A DNA stretch of 64,000 nucleotides from an uncultured Thermoanaerobaculum sp. (GTDB taxonomy: Bacteria > Acidobacteriota > Thermoanaerobaculia > Thermoanaerobaculales > Thermoanaerobaculaceae): the NCBI GenBank assembly GCA_937934115.1, contig CALHAH010000030.1, forward strand, positions 1 through 64,000, given 5' to 3'. This document shows, piece after piece, positions 1 through 7,394 of this stretch (position 1 is its first letter; each line of letters begins with the position of its first letter). Position numbers and translations under genes: made by a program. The notes under the pieces are model-generated. The model worked only from the letters and a program-made list of their open reading frames with translations. It was not told the origin of the DNA and did no database searches.

Positions 1-1563
1 ACGGTGATCATCACGGGCGGCGTGGGCAACCCAGCCTCGCGCCAAGCCTTCCACGCTTCGCGCCAGTCGTAACCCAAAAGGTAGTAAGCGTTCAGCACCA
101 GATCGGGCAGGGGTTCCTCGGGATTGGCGCGGCGGTTGAGGTCGTCCTTGACCTCCGGATCGTTGTAGATGTGATAAAGGCGACACTTGTAGGTCTTGGC
201 GTCAGGAACGGCGTCATCGCGCACCACCACGCGCGGCGTTTTGACCAAACCCGACTCGATGGCGTCGTTCAGGCCGCAGTCGCTGACGATCCAGCCCAAG
301 AGCGCCTCCTCGCCGCGTTTCTTGCCCGCGGGGGTGAAGGGCATGGCGGAGAAATTATAGCAGGTGAGGATGCCCCGCGAGCGGTGGCGCCGGTCTAGGC
401 CGCCGATCCACACCGTTGCTTCCTCGGCGCTGTCCTTGAGGTGGCGCTGACGAAGGTCCTTGCCCTCCGCCTCCCAGTTGACCAGCCAGGCGTGGTAGGT
501 ATTGGCAATTTTGCGGATGTCTTCATCGGGCAATTCGCGGTGGCTGCGCCCTACCATCCGTCCCATCGTGTGGGCGTCGATGAAAAGCACCCTCCCGCGG
601 CGGTCGCGTCGGGGCGACGCACGCATCTCCCATGCCCGCTTCCATGGCGTATCTTCCCGCAGCCGTTCGCCGCCCCAATCGGCGACGTTGAAGGGGGGAT
701 TGGCCAGGATGGAGTCGGCCTTAAGATCTGGGAAACGATGGTTGTGGAAGGTGTCACCGTGGGCCATTTGTGCGTCGATGCCGCGGATGGCAAGGTTCAG
801 GTTGGCGCAACGCCACGGGGTGTGGTTCAGTTCTTGACCGTAAATGCTGATCCGGGACGTGGCGGAGGTTTTGTGGCCGTTGCCGGTGGCGAGGGCTTTA
901 CGGAACGCAACAGGCTGCACAAGCATTGCGGATGATCCGCAACAAGGATGGTAGACGCGGTCTTCAAAGGGCTCGTGCATCGCCACCAAGAGCTTGACCA
1001 CCCAGCGCGGCGTGGCACATGTGCCGCCTTTTTTGCCCTCTTTGCTTGCGAACTGCTTGCGAAAGTGTTCGTACATCCGACCCAGGGCGTCTTTAGCCCG
1101 GGCTTGAGCGTCACCCACCCTGATGTTGCTGATGAAGCCTATGAGCTGGCCGAGACGGTGCGTGTCCAGCGCTGGGCGGGCGTAGGCTTTGGGGAGCACG
1201 CCTTTGAGCGAAAACGTATCCCGTTCGCTGGCAGCCATCGCGTCATCCACGAGCTGACCGATGGTGGGTTTTCTGGCATGCGCCTTGAGATGTGCGAAGG
1301 GTGCCTTTCTCGGAACCCAGAAGGTGTTCTGCGCGCGGTATGCGTCGAGGTCCTCCGGGTCCGCATACGGCTCCTTTTCCAACCGCAGGCGGTGCTCCTG
1401 GAAAGCACTGGCGATGTACTTGCGGAAGATGAGACCCAGCACCGCGTGTTTGGGCGTCGAGAGAGCCGCAAAGGGCGCGGGCCTTGCGCCACAGCTTGGT
1501 TTTACAACCAACGGTGGTGCGGTTGGTGGTCAATTTCCAGGTCTGTGGGTGCCGCGTGGCCAT
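1..1563 (-). pseudogene. hsdM remnant fused to a restriction-helicase remnant (runs off left edge)
   Basis: The minus strand starts at an ATG (MATRHPQ) and reads as the N-terminus of a type I N6-adenine methyltransferase HsdM. A frameshift lies near 1441-1460, between GSLDA and KHAVLGLIF. From there one open frame runs to base 1. It shows HsdM landmarks in order: [24 protein letters not shown], a degenerate motif I (HPCCGSSAM where the family has DPCCGSGGM), [11 protein letters not shown] and motif IV NPPFN. After [12 protein letters not shown] roughly 80 residues of the family are missing. The frame resumes at [10 protein letters not shown], and after KIANTYHAW it switches to a different protein, a DEAD-helicase restriction subunit ([40 protein letters not shown]). 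The ORF track misses it because no stop occurs before the window edge. The frameshift and lost motif I argue that it is inactive. Confidence 0.8.
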
Positions 1564-1728
1564 AGGAGCACCTCCCAAAAGCTTTTCTTACACACGTGCG
1601 GCGCGGCAGCCGAGCATGGTCAGCACCATGTTACCGGAAAAAGCAGTGGCAAGACCACAAGCAAAGAAGCACGGGCTTTTTCGGTGGTGTTTCCTGCAGT
1701 AAGCGCCGGACCTTCGGCCAAAGAAAAA

Positions 1729-2082
1729 TGGTGGAGGCGGGGGGAATCGAACCCCCGTCCGAAGGACCTGTGCCGGCGGTGTCTCCGTGTGCAGCTTGCT
1801 TTTTTCTCTCGCCCCACCGGCTGGGAGCAAGCACCCTACCGGCGGAGCCAGCTTGCGTAGGTGTCGGTTTCCGGTGGCAAGCACCCCGGAAACCCAAGCC
1901 CGTTACGCGACGCCTTCACCGGGTCTCGGGCCGCGACCCCTTGGTGTCGGCGTGGCTGTCAATTAAGCAGCCAGAGCGAGTTCAGCGTTGGCAGCTGTGT
2001 GTTTCCGCCTGTTTTACGTGGCGACGGACCACGACACGCTGCCGCCAGCCCAGCTGTCCCCCGTCGAACCCGGTACGCCCCC
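1729..2082 (-). ncRNA. ssrA: tmRNA (ssrA)
   Basis: The minus-strand 5' end GGGGGCG pairs over 7 bp (one G-U) with CGCCTCC just before a 3' ACCA at base 1729. The 3' arm carries the T-loop GGTTCGATTCC, and the 5' end carries the expected sequence after the acceptor stem. A short reading frame in the middle ends ...ANAELALAA followed by TAA (about 1963-1990), which matches the hydrophobic ALAA ending of proteolysis tags. The exact resume codon was not fixed; the tag is probably AANAELALAA or slightly longer. Length is 354 nt, normal for one-piece tmRNA. It rescues stalled ribosomes with SmpB and marks the nascent chain for proteolysis. Confidence 0.95.
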
Positions 2083-2101
2083 GTGTTCGCGGTCTGAGAC
2101 C

Positions 2102-2152
2102 AATATAGGTCCTCCTCGGCTCCTTGACGAGTCCCCACCAAAGTTCTAAGGT
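2102..2152. promoter_or_regulatory. Back-to-back promoters for ssrA (-) and cutA (+) with overlapping -35 boxes
   Basis: Plus strand: TTGACG (2124-2129), 17-bp spacer, TAAGGT (2147-2152), then 6 bases to the cutA ATG. Minus strand: TCGTCA (2130-2125), 17-bp spacer, TATATT (2107-2102), about 20 bases before the tmRNA 5' end, which fits a precursor trimmed at its 5' end. The two -35 hexamers share five base pairs, so the two polymerases probably cannot bind at once. Assignment rests on hexamer matches and spacing only. Confidence 0.7.
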
Positions 2153-2158
2153 TGACCT

Positions 2159-2533
2159 ATGGCGAGACTGGAGCCGATCAGCCTCATCGTAACCTCGGTG
2201 GGGACCGAAACGCAAGCGGTGGATATCTCAGAAGAACTGGTCCACAGGGGGTTGGCCACCTGTGTGAACATCGTGCCGTGTTTGCGGTCCATTTACAGGT
2301 GGAAGGGCAAGGTGTGCTCGGATAGCGAGTATTTGCTCCTCATCAAGACGCGCTCGGCGCTTTTTCAGCAAGTGGCTGATGCCATACGTGAGCTGCACTC
2401 CTACGAGCTGCCGGAAATTTTGGAGTTTTCCGTTACCAACGCCGAGGAAAACTTTCACCGCTGGGTGGTGGAAATGGCCACGGGTGCGTTCCAAACCCCC
2501 GACGCCATGGAAGAGCTCCCACAGTACGACTAG
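2159..2533 (+). CDS. cutA: CutA family protein (divalent-cation tolerance)
   Basis: 124 aa, close to the usual 105-115 aa. The family pattern is visible: an N-terminal beta-strand with VTSVGTETQAVDISEELV, then LATCVNIVPCLRSIYRWKGK, LLLIKTRSALF, and HSYELPEILEFSV near residue 80. CutA forms a ferredoxin-like trimer linked to metal tolerance, but its molecular role is poorly defined. The ATG lies 6 bases after a -10-like TAAGGT, with no Shine-Dalgarno sequence, so the mRNA is probably leaderless. It is divergent from ssrA. Confidence 0.92.
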   Translation: MARLEPISLIVTSVGTETQAVDISEELVHRGLATCVNIVPCLRSIYRWKGKVCSDSEYLLLIKTRSALFQQVADAIRELHSYELPEILEFSVTNAEENFHRWVVEMATGAFQTPDAMEELPQYD

Positions 2534-2555
2534 AAGCTGCCGCCGGCCGCGCCCC

Positions 2556-2610
2556 TTGACAAAGCAAACGCTATCTTCGAGACTGAATGAAGGTTCAGTC
2601 AGGGGGGGCC
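2556..2610 (+). promoter_or_regulatory. Promoter and palindromic operator of the TetR-fadD-like unit
   Basis: TTGACA is seen at 2556-2561. GACTGAA-TGAAGG-TTCAGTC at 2581-2600 is a perfect 7-bp inverted repeat with a 6-bp spacer, resembling the TGAATGA..TTCA operators of TetR regulators that control fatty-acid degradation. A 17-bp spacer from TTGACA points to a poor -10 (gagact), so the transcription start would fall inside the palindrome and binding would block initiation. Alternatively TATCTT at 2572-2577 is the -10. Confidence 0.6.
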
Positions 2611-3273
2611 GTGGCCAGGGGTGAGCAGGGAAAGGGAGCAAAACGAAAGGCAATCCTGGAAGCGGCGGTGCGCGTGTTTGCAGAAAAGGGCTACTTCGGT
2701 GCGCGCATGCGCGATGTGGCCGCTGTTGCCCAAGTGGCGGATGGCACCCTGTACCTCTACTTCGACAGCAAGGAAGACCTCCTTACAGCGGTGCTGGAGG
2801 AGCACGCCCAAGCCTTTGTGGAACGAGCTCGCCGCGACTGCGCCCAGCTTTCCGACCCGCGTCACATGTTGCAAACAGTGTTGGAACGCCACCTGGCAAG
2901 TTTGGAGGCTAACCGGGCTTTGGCCACGGTGTTCCAAATTGAGCTGCGCCACTCCCGCAAATTCTTGCGCCGCATCGCCAAAGGTCAGGTCTCCCAGTAC
3001 TTGCAGCTCCTTCAGGAAATCGTGGGCAGCGGCGTTTCCCAGGGTGTCTTTCGCCGCGAGCTGGATCCGAAAGTGGCAGCGCGGGTGATTTTCGGGGCCG
3101 TGGACGAGCTGGTTACGGCTTGGATTTTGGCGCAAAAGCCTTCAGGCCTGAAAGAGCAAGTAGCACCGTTGTTGGACGTGCTTTTTTACGGGCTTTGCCG
3201 CACCACCAACCAGGAGGTGCAGGAAAAAGGGGGAAACCATGAGCGCACCAACCACCTTACCGGAAGTCTTTAG
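2587..3273 (+). CDS. TetR/AcrR family repressor, probably of fatty-acid metabolism
   Basis: 228 aa from the ATG at 2587. The N-terminal helix-turn-helix is clear: KRKAILEAAVRVFAEKGY, then VAAVAQVADGTLYLYFDSKE. The C-terminal two-thirds is a helical ligand pocket of the YsiA/FadR-like type. The ATG lies inside the palindromic operator. A GTG at 2611, preceded by AGGGGGGG, is a realistic alternative start that keeps the whole domain. The end overlaps the acyl-CoA synthetase start by 35 bases, so the two are co-transcribed. Acyl-CoA as ligand is inferred from that neighbour. Confidence 0.9.
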   Translation: MKVQSGGAVARGEQGKGAKRKAILEAAVRVFAEKGYFGARMRDVAAVAQVADGTLYLYFDSKEDLLTAVLEEHAQAFVERARRDCAQLSDPRHMLQTVLERHLASLEANRALATVFQIELRHSRKFLRRIAKGQVSQYLQLLQEIVGSGVSQGVFRRELDPKVAARVIFGAVDELVTAWILAQKPSGLKEQVAPLLDVLFYGLCRTTNQEVQEKGGNHERTNHLTGSL

Positions 3274-5014
3274 AGTTTGGCGACAAACCACTCCGGAACC
3301 AGCACTCATTGACGCCCGGGGGGGGGCCGACCGACGGATCCCCGCCCGCGAGGTGAGTCGGCTGGTGGCAAGCTTGGCCCTGGGCTTGGAAAAGCTGGGG
3401 GTGCAAAAGGGGGATCGTGTCGCCCTTATTTCCGGCAACCGGCCCGAATGGCACGTGGTGGATTTTGCCCTCCACCATCTGGGGGCGGTGAACGTTCCCA
3501 TTTACACGACGCTTCTGCCACCACAAATGGCCCACATCATGAAGGACTCCGGGGCGAAGGTTTGTGTGGTGGAAAACCAGGAGCTTTTGACCAAGGTCCT
3601 GGAGGCTAAGGGGAGTTGCCCCGAGCTTGCCCACGTGGTGCTCATGGAAGGGCAGCCACCGCAGGGGGTGCATCCCTGGTCCGCGGTTTTTGACGTGGTA
3701 CGCGAGGACAAGGCGCCAGAAGTTTTGGAATCCATGCTACCGCGTGTGAGGCCCGAGGACCTGGCCACAATCATTTACACCTCGGGGACCACGGGCGAAC
3801 CCAAAGGGGCCATGCTCACCCATGACAATTTCGTCTTTAACGCGCTTTCCGCAGCCTCCGTGCAGGATTGGCCACCGTACAAAGAGGTAGCGCTTTCGTT
3901 TTTGCCTCTCTCCCACGTGCTGGAACGGCTTGTGGATTACATTCTTTTCGCCTACGGGATCAGCATCGCGTACTGCGGCATTTTGGAGGCGGGAGACGCG
4001 TTGCGCCGCATTCGCCCGCACCTCTTTGCCGCTGTCCCGCGCTTTTACGAGAAGGTGTACGACCGCATCATGGCCGAGGGCGCCCATGGTTCACCCCTGA
4101 AGCAAAAGATCTTCCACGCTGCCATCGGGGAAGCTCTAAAAGCCTTGCGCAGCGGCAAGAAAGGGTTAAAGTACCGGCTTTTTGATGCCTTGGTCTACAA
4201 GAAAATCCGCAACGCTTTCGGCGGAAGATTGCGTTTTTCCATTTCCGGAGGCGCCCCTCTTCCCGTGTACGTGGGAGAGTTTTTGCAGGCCTTAGGGATT
4301 TACGTGCTGGAGGGGTACGGGCTTACCGAGACCTCGCCGGTGATTACCGTGAACACCACCAAAAAAGCCAAGCTGGGGACAGTAGGACCACCGATTCCAG
4401 GTGTGGAGGTGAAAATCGCGCCTGACGGCGAAATCCTAACCCGCGGCCGGCACGTGATGAAGGGGTATTGGAACAAACCTGAAGCCACACGGGAGGCCAT
4501 TGACGCCGAGGGCTGGTTCCACACTGGGGATGTGGGAGAGCTGGACGAGGAAGGGTATTTGCGGATTACCGACCGCAAGAAGGACATCCTGGTGACCGCC
4601 GGCGGCAAAAACATTGCGCCGCAACCCATAGAAAACCAGCTTAAGGCCTCCAAGTTCATTGAAAACGCCGTGCTCTTTGGCGACCGCAAGCCCTACGTGG
4701 TGGCGCTGCTGGTGCCAAACTTCGAGGAACTCACCCACTGGGCCCAGGCGCAGGGCATACCCACCGAAAACCGGGAGGCGCTCGTTACGCACCCTGCCGT
4801 AGTGGAGCTGTACCAAGGCATCGTGGACGAGGTGAACCGCAACTTGGCGCGCTTTGAAACAATCAAGAAGTTCCACCTGCTGCCGGAGCCGTTCACCATG
4901 GACGGGGGGGAGCTCACCCCCACCCTCAAGGTCAAGCGCCGGGTGATTCAACAGCGCTTTGGGCATCTCATTGACGCCATGTACAGCGAGGGCGAAGGCG
5001 TCAGCGAGCGCTAG
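3239..5014 (+). CDS. Long-chain acyl-CoA synthetase (AMP-forming)
   Basis: 591 aa. It is an ANL-superfamily adenylate-forming enzyme that activates fatty acids to acyl-CoA via acyl-AMP. The P-loop IIYTSGTTGEPKGAMLTH lies near residue 175, GYGLTETSP near 360, the adenylate-binding GWFHTGDVGELDEEG near 425 and DRKKDILVTAGGKNIAP near 445. Length and the C-terminal half resemble FadD15-type synthetases. The ATG at 3239 has an AGGAAAAAGGGGG ribosome site upstream and overlaps the TetR gene, which suggests direct feedback control. Substrate chain length is not visible from sequence. Confidence 0.93.
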   Translation: MSAPTTLPEVFRVWRQTTPEPALIDARGGADRRIPAREVSRLVASLALGLEKLGVQKGDRVALISGNRPEWHVVDFALHHLGAVNVPIYTTLLPPQMAHIMKDSGAKVCVVENQELLTKVLEAKGSCPELAHVVLMEGQPPQGVHPWSAVFDVVREDKAPEVLESMLPRVRPEDLATIIYTSGTTGEPKGAMLTHDNFVFNALSAASVQDWPPYKEVALSFLPLSHVLERLVDYILFAYGISIAYCGILEAGDALRRIRPHLFAAVPRFYEKVYDRIMAEGAHGSPLKQKIFHAAIGEALKALRSGKKGLKYRLFDALVYKKIRNAFGGRLRFSISGGAPLPVYVGEFLQALGIYVLEGYGLTETSPVITVNTTKKAKLGTVGPPIPGVEVKIAPDGEILTRGRHVMKGYWNKPEATREAIDAEGWFHTGDVGELDEEGYLRITDRKKDILVTAGGKNIAPQPIENQLKASKFIENAVLFGDRKPYVVALLVPNFEELTHWAQAQGIPTENREALVTHPAVVELYQGIVDEVNRNLARFETIKKFHLLPEPFTMDGGELTPTLKVKRRVIQQRFGHLIDAMYSEGEGVSER

Positions 5015-5020
5015 GGGTCT

Positions 5021-6010
5021 TTGCGGTTGCAACCCACGGACGTGCCGGCTTTTGCGGGCCAACTTCCCCGCCCGGTGTATCCGATGCTTTTGCCCACACC
5101 GTACCCCGTGGGGCCGGTGTGGGTGTACCTCTTGCCGGGTGATCCCCTCACCCTGGTGGACACCGGCCCCGCCACCGGCGTGGCTTGGCAAGCCCTCAGG
5201 GCAGGGCTGGCGGGCTTCGGGGTTCAACCCCAAGACATCAAACGGGTGCTGGTGACCCACGGCCACCACGATCACATGGGTTTGGCACGCAGGCTGCAAC
5301 GTTTCGGCGCCGAGGTTTTCGCCCACCCTGCTGACCGCAACAATTTGGCACTGCGGCGGCACTTCGCTAACCTGAACGGCGTTTTACGCCGCTTGGGCGT
5401 GAGCTTGCCCCACCGCCTGCTGATGATGGTGGGCCTTTGGGCGCTGGATCGCACCAGTAGGCCCCTGACGCGGGTGTCACCCTTAGCCGATGGGCAAGAA
5501 CTCCCGTCAAGCCACGGCCCCATCACGGTGCACCACGTGCCGGGGCATTCACCCGGGCACGTGGCCTTTGAGTTGCCAGAGGCGAGCGTGTGGCTTTCCG
5601 GAGATGTGCTTCTGTCCGGCATCGTTCCCAATGCGGTGTTGGAGCCGGACCCAGATCGCCCCACGCGCCCCTTCCCCGCCCTTTGCGTGTACCAGAAGAC
5701 CCTCCAGCAGCTTGCCAGTTCCCCACCCCGGGCCCTGTTACCAGCGCACGGGCCACCCATCCTGGACGTGGCGGAACTGGCGCGGGAAACCCTGGGCAAG
5801 CAGGAACAGAGGTCGCAAGCTATTCTCCGCCATCTTTCGCGCGAGCCGCAAACCGTGGCCGCCATCCTCGCCGCTGTCTACCCCAAGGCGCGCGGACTGG
5901 CGTTGTTCCTTGCGTACTCTGACGTTTACGGTCACCTTTTGAGGTTGGAACGTCAGGGGCGGGTGGAACGGGTCAACTGGGGAGGAAAAGAAGCCTTTCG
6001 CAAGGGGTAG
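5021..6010 (+). CDS. Metallo-beta-lactamase-fold hydrolase
   Basis: 329 aa from a TTG start 6 bases after the synthetase stop; AGGGG upstream supports the start. Metal-binding motifs are complete: THGHHDHMG near residue 85, HHVPGHSPGHVAF near 170, WLSGDVL near 190 and LLPAHGPPI near 235. The C-terminal ~70 residues look like the winged-helix extension of LACTB2/RNase Z-related MBL proteins. Third gene of the TetR operon, so a thioesterase-type or lipid-linked hydrolase role is possible but inferred only from context. Confidence 0.88.
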   Translation: MRLQPTDVPAFAGQLPRPVYPMLLPTPYPVGPVWVYLLPGDPLTLVDTGPATGVAWQALRAGLAGFGVQPQDIKRVLVTHGHHDHMGLARRLQRFGAEVFAHPADRNNLALRRHFANLNGVLRRLGVSLPHRLLMMVGLWALDRTSRPLTRVSPLADGQELPSSHGPITVHHVPGHSPGHVAFELPEASVWLSGDVLLSGIVPNAVLEPDPDRPTRPFPALCVYQKTLQQLASSPPRALLPAHGPPILDVAELARETLGKQEQRSQAILRHLSREPQTVAAILAAVYPKARGLALFLAYSDVYGHLLRLERQGRVERVNWGGKEAFRKG

Positions 6011-6205
6011 GTCGAGACTTCATAGCGCAAACCTTGCAAGCCGCCACCCAACCCAAAAGCGAAAGCCAGCGCACCAACCCCTTTACGCAGGGCCTGTTGC
6101 TTCCAGCCGAAGGCCAAGTGCAAACCGCAAAGGCCTTTCATCGCGCCCCCCGGTCCGACCTGGCAAACCGAGGTTGGCGTCCCTGGCCGCCGGCAACCCC
6201 ATCGC

Positions 6206-6234
6206 TTGACAAAAAAAGGCGTGTTCGCCTTGCC
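6206..6234 (+). promoter_or_regulatory. Possible promoter with small palindrome
   Basis: TTGACA (6206-6211) is followed by AAGGCG-TGTT-CGCCTT (about 6216-6231), a perfect 6-bp inverted repeat in the spacer region. No good -10 is seen at 17 bases (cttgcc). The palindrome could be an operator for the small secreted protein gene. The rest of 6011-6289 (279 bases) shows nothing else recognisable. Confidence 0.35.
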
Positions 6235-6289
6235 CTGGAAAAACCTTGCGCTTGGGAGCGGGGAGCGACGAAAGGAGAGAGTGAGGTCC

Positions 6290-6496
6290 ATGAGAAAGAA
6301 GATGCTGGCAGTTTGTGCGACTCTTTTGTTGGCCTTGGGGGCTGCCGTTGGGCCTGCGGTGAGCAAAGCACGTCCACACCAGTGCGGGACTTTTGAGTTT
6401 TACACCAAAAGCAACGGTTGCGACCACGAAAGGTACCGGTACACTGATGGCAAGACGGGGGAGTGGATTGGCACCGTGGAAATCATTTACTGTTAG
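6290..6496 (+). CDS. Small secreted protein with three mature cysteines, unknown function
   Basis: 68 aa. Start chosen at the ATG preceded by AAAGGAGAGAG; the track's longer form begins upstream without a ribosome site. MRKKMLAVCATLLLALGAAV followed by GPAVSKA is a textbook signal peptide, leaving about 41 residues. The mature part is polar and aromatic, with cysteines in HQCGTF and NGCDHE and at the very C-terminus (IIYC). I recognise no family. It stands alone between a possible promoter and a hairpin terminator, so it is probably its own transcription unit. Confidence 0.7.
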   Translation: MRKKMLAVCATLLLALGAAVGPAVSKARPHQCGTFEFYTKSNGCDHERYRYTDGKTGEWIGTVEIIYC

Positions 6497-6509
6497 AGGT
6501 AAAGAGTAA

Positions 6510-6576
6510 GGCGGCGATTTCGCAGGAGGGGGTTTGGTTCCAGGAGCCCCCGGGCTATTTCCGCCGCGCCCTTTTT
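6510..6576 (+). terminator. Possible intrinsic terminator of the small secreted gene
   Basis: GGCGGCG (6510-6516) can pair with CCGCCGC (6561-6567), with an inner GGGGG/CCCCC stem, followed by GCCCTTTTTG. The long outer loop makes the fold less certain than the hairpin at 6623. Confidence 0.45.
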
Positions 6577-6622
6577 GAACCGGCGGACCATCCTTAGCCC
6601 ATCCGCAAACCCAAAAGAGCCT

Positions 6623-6657
6623 CCCGGTGCCCATGCGGGCACCGGGTTCTGTTCTTT
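6623..6657 (+). terminator. Strong hairpin terminator
   Basis: CCCGGTGCCC-ATGC-GGGCACCGGG is a perfect 10-bp stem with a 4-base loop, followed by TTCTGTTCTTT. It lies between the small secreted gene and pgsA and insulates the two units. Apart from the two hairpins and the pgsA -10, the 355-base gap 6497-6851 shows nothing else. Confidence 0.75.
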
Positions 6658-6836
6658 AGCTGTCCACTGGCGGTAAGTTTTCGTGGGGGAAGAACACGAA
6701 GTGGCAGGCAAAAGAGCCCGACACGCTGTAGCCAGCGGGCAGGCAGGCGAGTGCAATCATCCCAAAAGAAGGGTCCGCTGAGCCGCCATACCGCGATGGC
6801 CGTGGGACCAAGAGCAACCAAGGCGGTTTTTTTCGG

Positions 6837-6842
6837 TACAAT
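6837..6842 (+). promoter_or_regulatory. -10 element of pgsA, near-leaderless
   Basis: TACAAT ends 9 bases before the pgsA ATG and there is no Shine-Dalgarno sequence. No convincing -35 box is seen. Confidence 0.5.
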
Positions 6843-6851
6843 CCCCACGGT

Positions 6852-7394
6852 ATGTGGAACCTCCCCAATACCCTGACCTTTTTTCGCATTGCGTTGGTGC
6901 CGCTTTTGGTGGTGGTACTGCTTACCCGATTCGAAGGCTCCGAATTTTGGGGACTGGGCATTTTCCTTTTGGCAGCCCTCACCGATCTCTTTGACGGTTT
7001 TTTGGCGCGACGGATGGGAAGCGTAACCAAAGCCGGCATTTTTCTGGATCCCGTGGCCGACAAGCTTTTGATGTCAGCGGCGTTCATTTCCCTGGTGGAG
7101 CTCGGGGTCGCCCCCGCATGGATGGTGGTGGTGATCGTGGGTAGGGAGTTTGCGGTTTCCGGTTTGCGCCACGTGGCTCAAGACCAGGGGGTGGTGATCA
7201 CCGCCAACTGGTGGGGCAAGCTCAAGACCCTTTCGCAAATTGTGGCGGTTTCTTTATCCATCGTCAGCCACCAGCTGGGCCGCTGGTCCCACCTTTCACG
7301 GGTGGCTTTATGGGTAGCGCTTTTCATGACCGTGGCTTCGCTGGTGAGCTACTTCGGCTCCTTTTGGCCTAAAGTGGTGGGGAACCAGCGGTGA
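6852..7394 (+). CDS. pgsA: CDP-diacylglycerol-glycerol-3-phosphate 3-phosphatidyltransferase
   Basis: 180 aa, typical for PgsA. The CDP-alcohol phosphotransferase signature is intact: DLFDGFLARRMGS...GIFLDPVADKLL near residues 45-75. Hydrophobic segments at about 10-30, 80-105 and 145-170 fit the membrane fold. It makes phosphatidylglycerol phosphate, the first committed step to PG and cardiolipin. Its end overlaps the next gene's GTG by 4 bases, so it leads an operon with the MMPL transporter, TrkH and Lon-like genes. Confidence 0.93.
   Translation: MWNLPNTLTFFRIALVPLLVVVLLTRFEGSEFWGLGIFLLAALTDLFDGFLARRMGSVTKAGIFLDPVADKLLMSAAFISLVELGVAPAWMVVVIVGREFAVSGLRHVAQDQGVVITANWWGKLKTLSQIVAVSLSIVSHQLGRWSHLSRVALWVALFMTVASLVSYFGSFWPKVVGNQR

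Noticed and set aside
171-1860. Several plus-strand ORFs at the left edge
   Set aside because: They are shadows of the minus-strand hsdM/restriction remnant and of tmRNA flanks.
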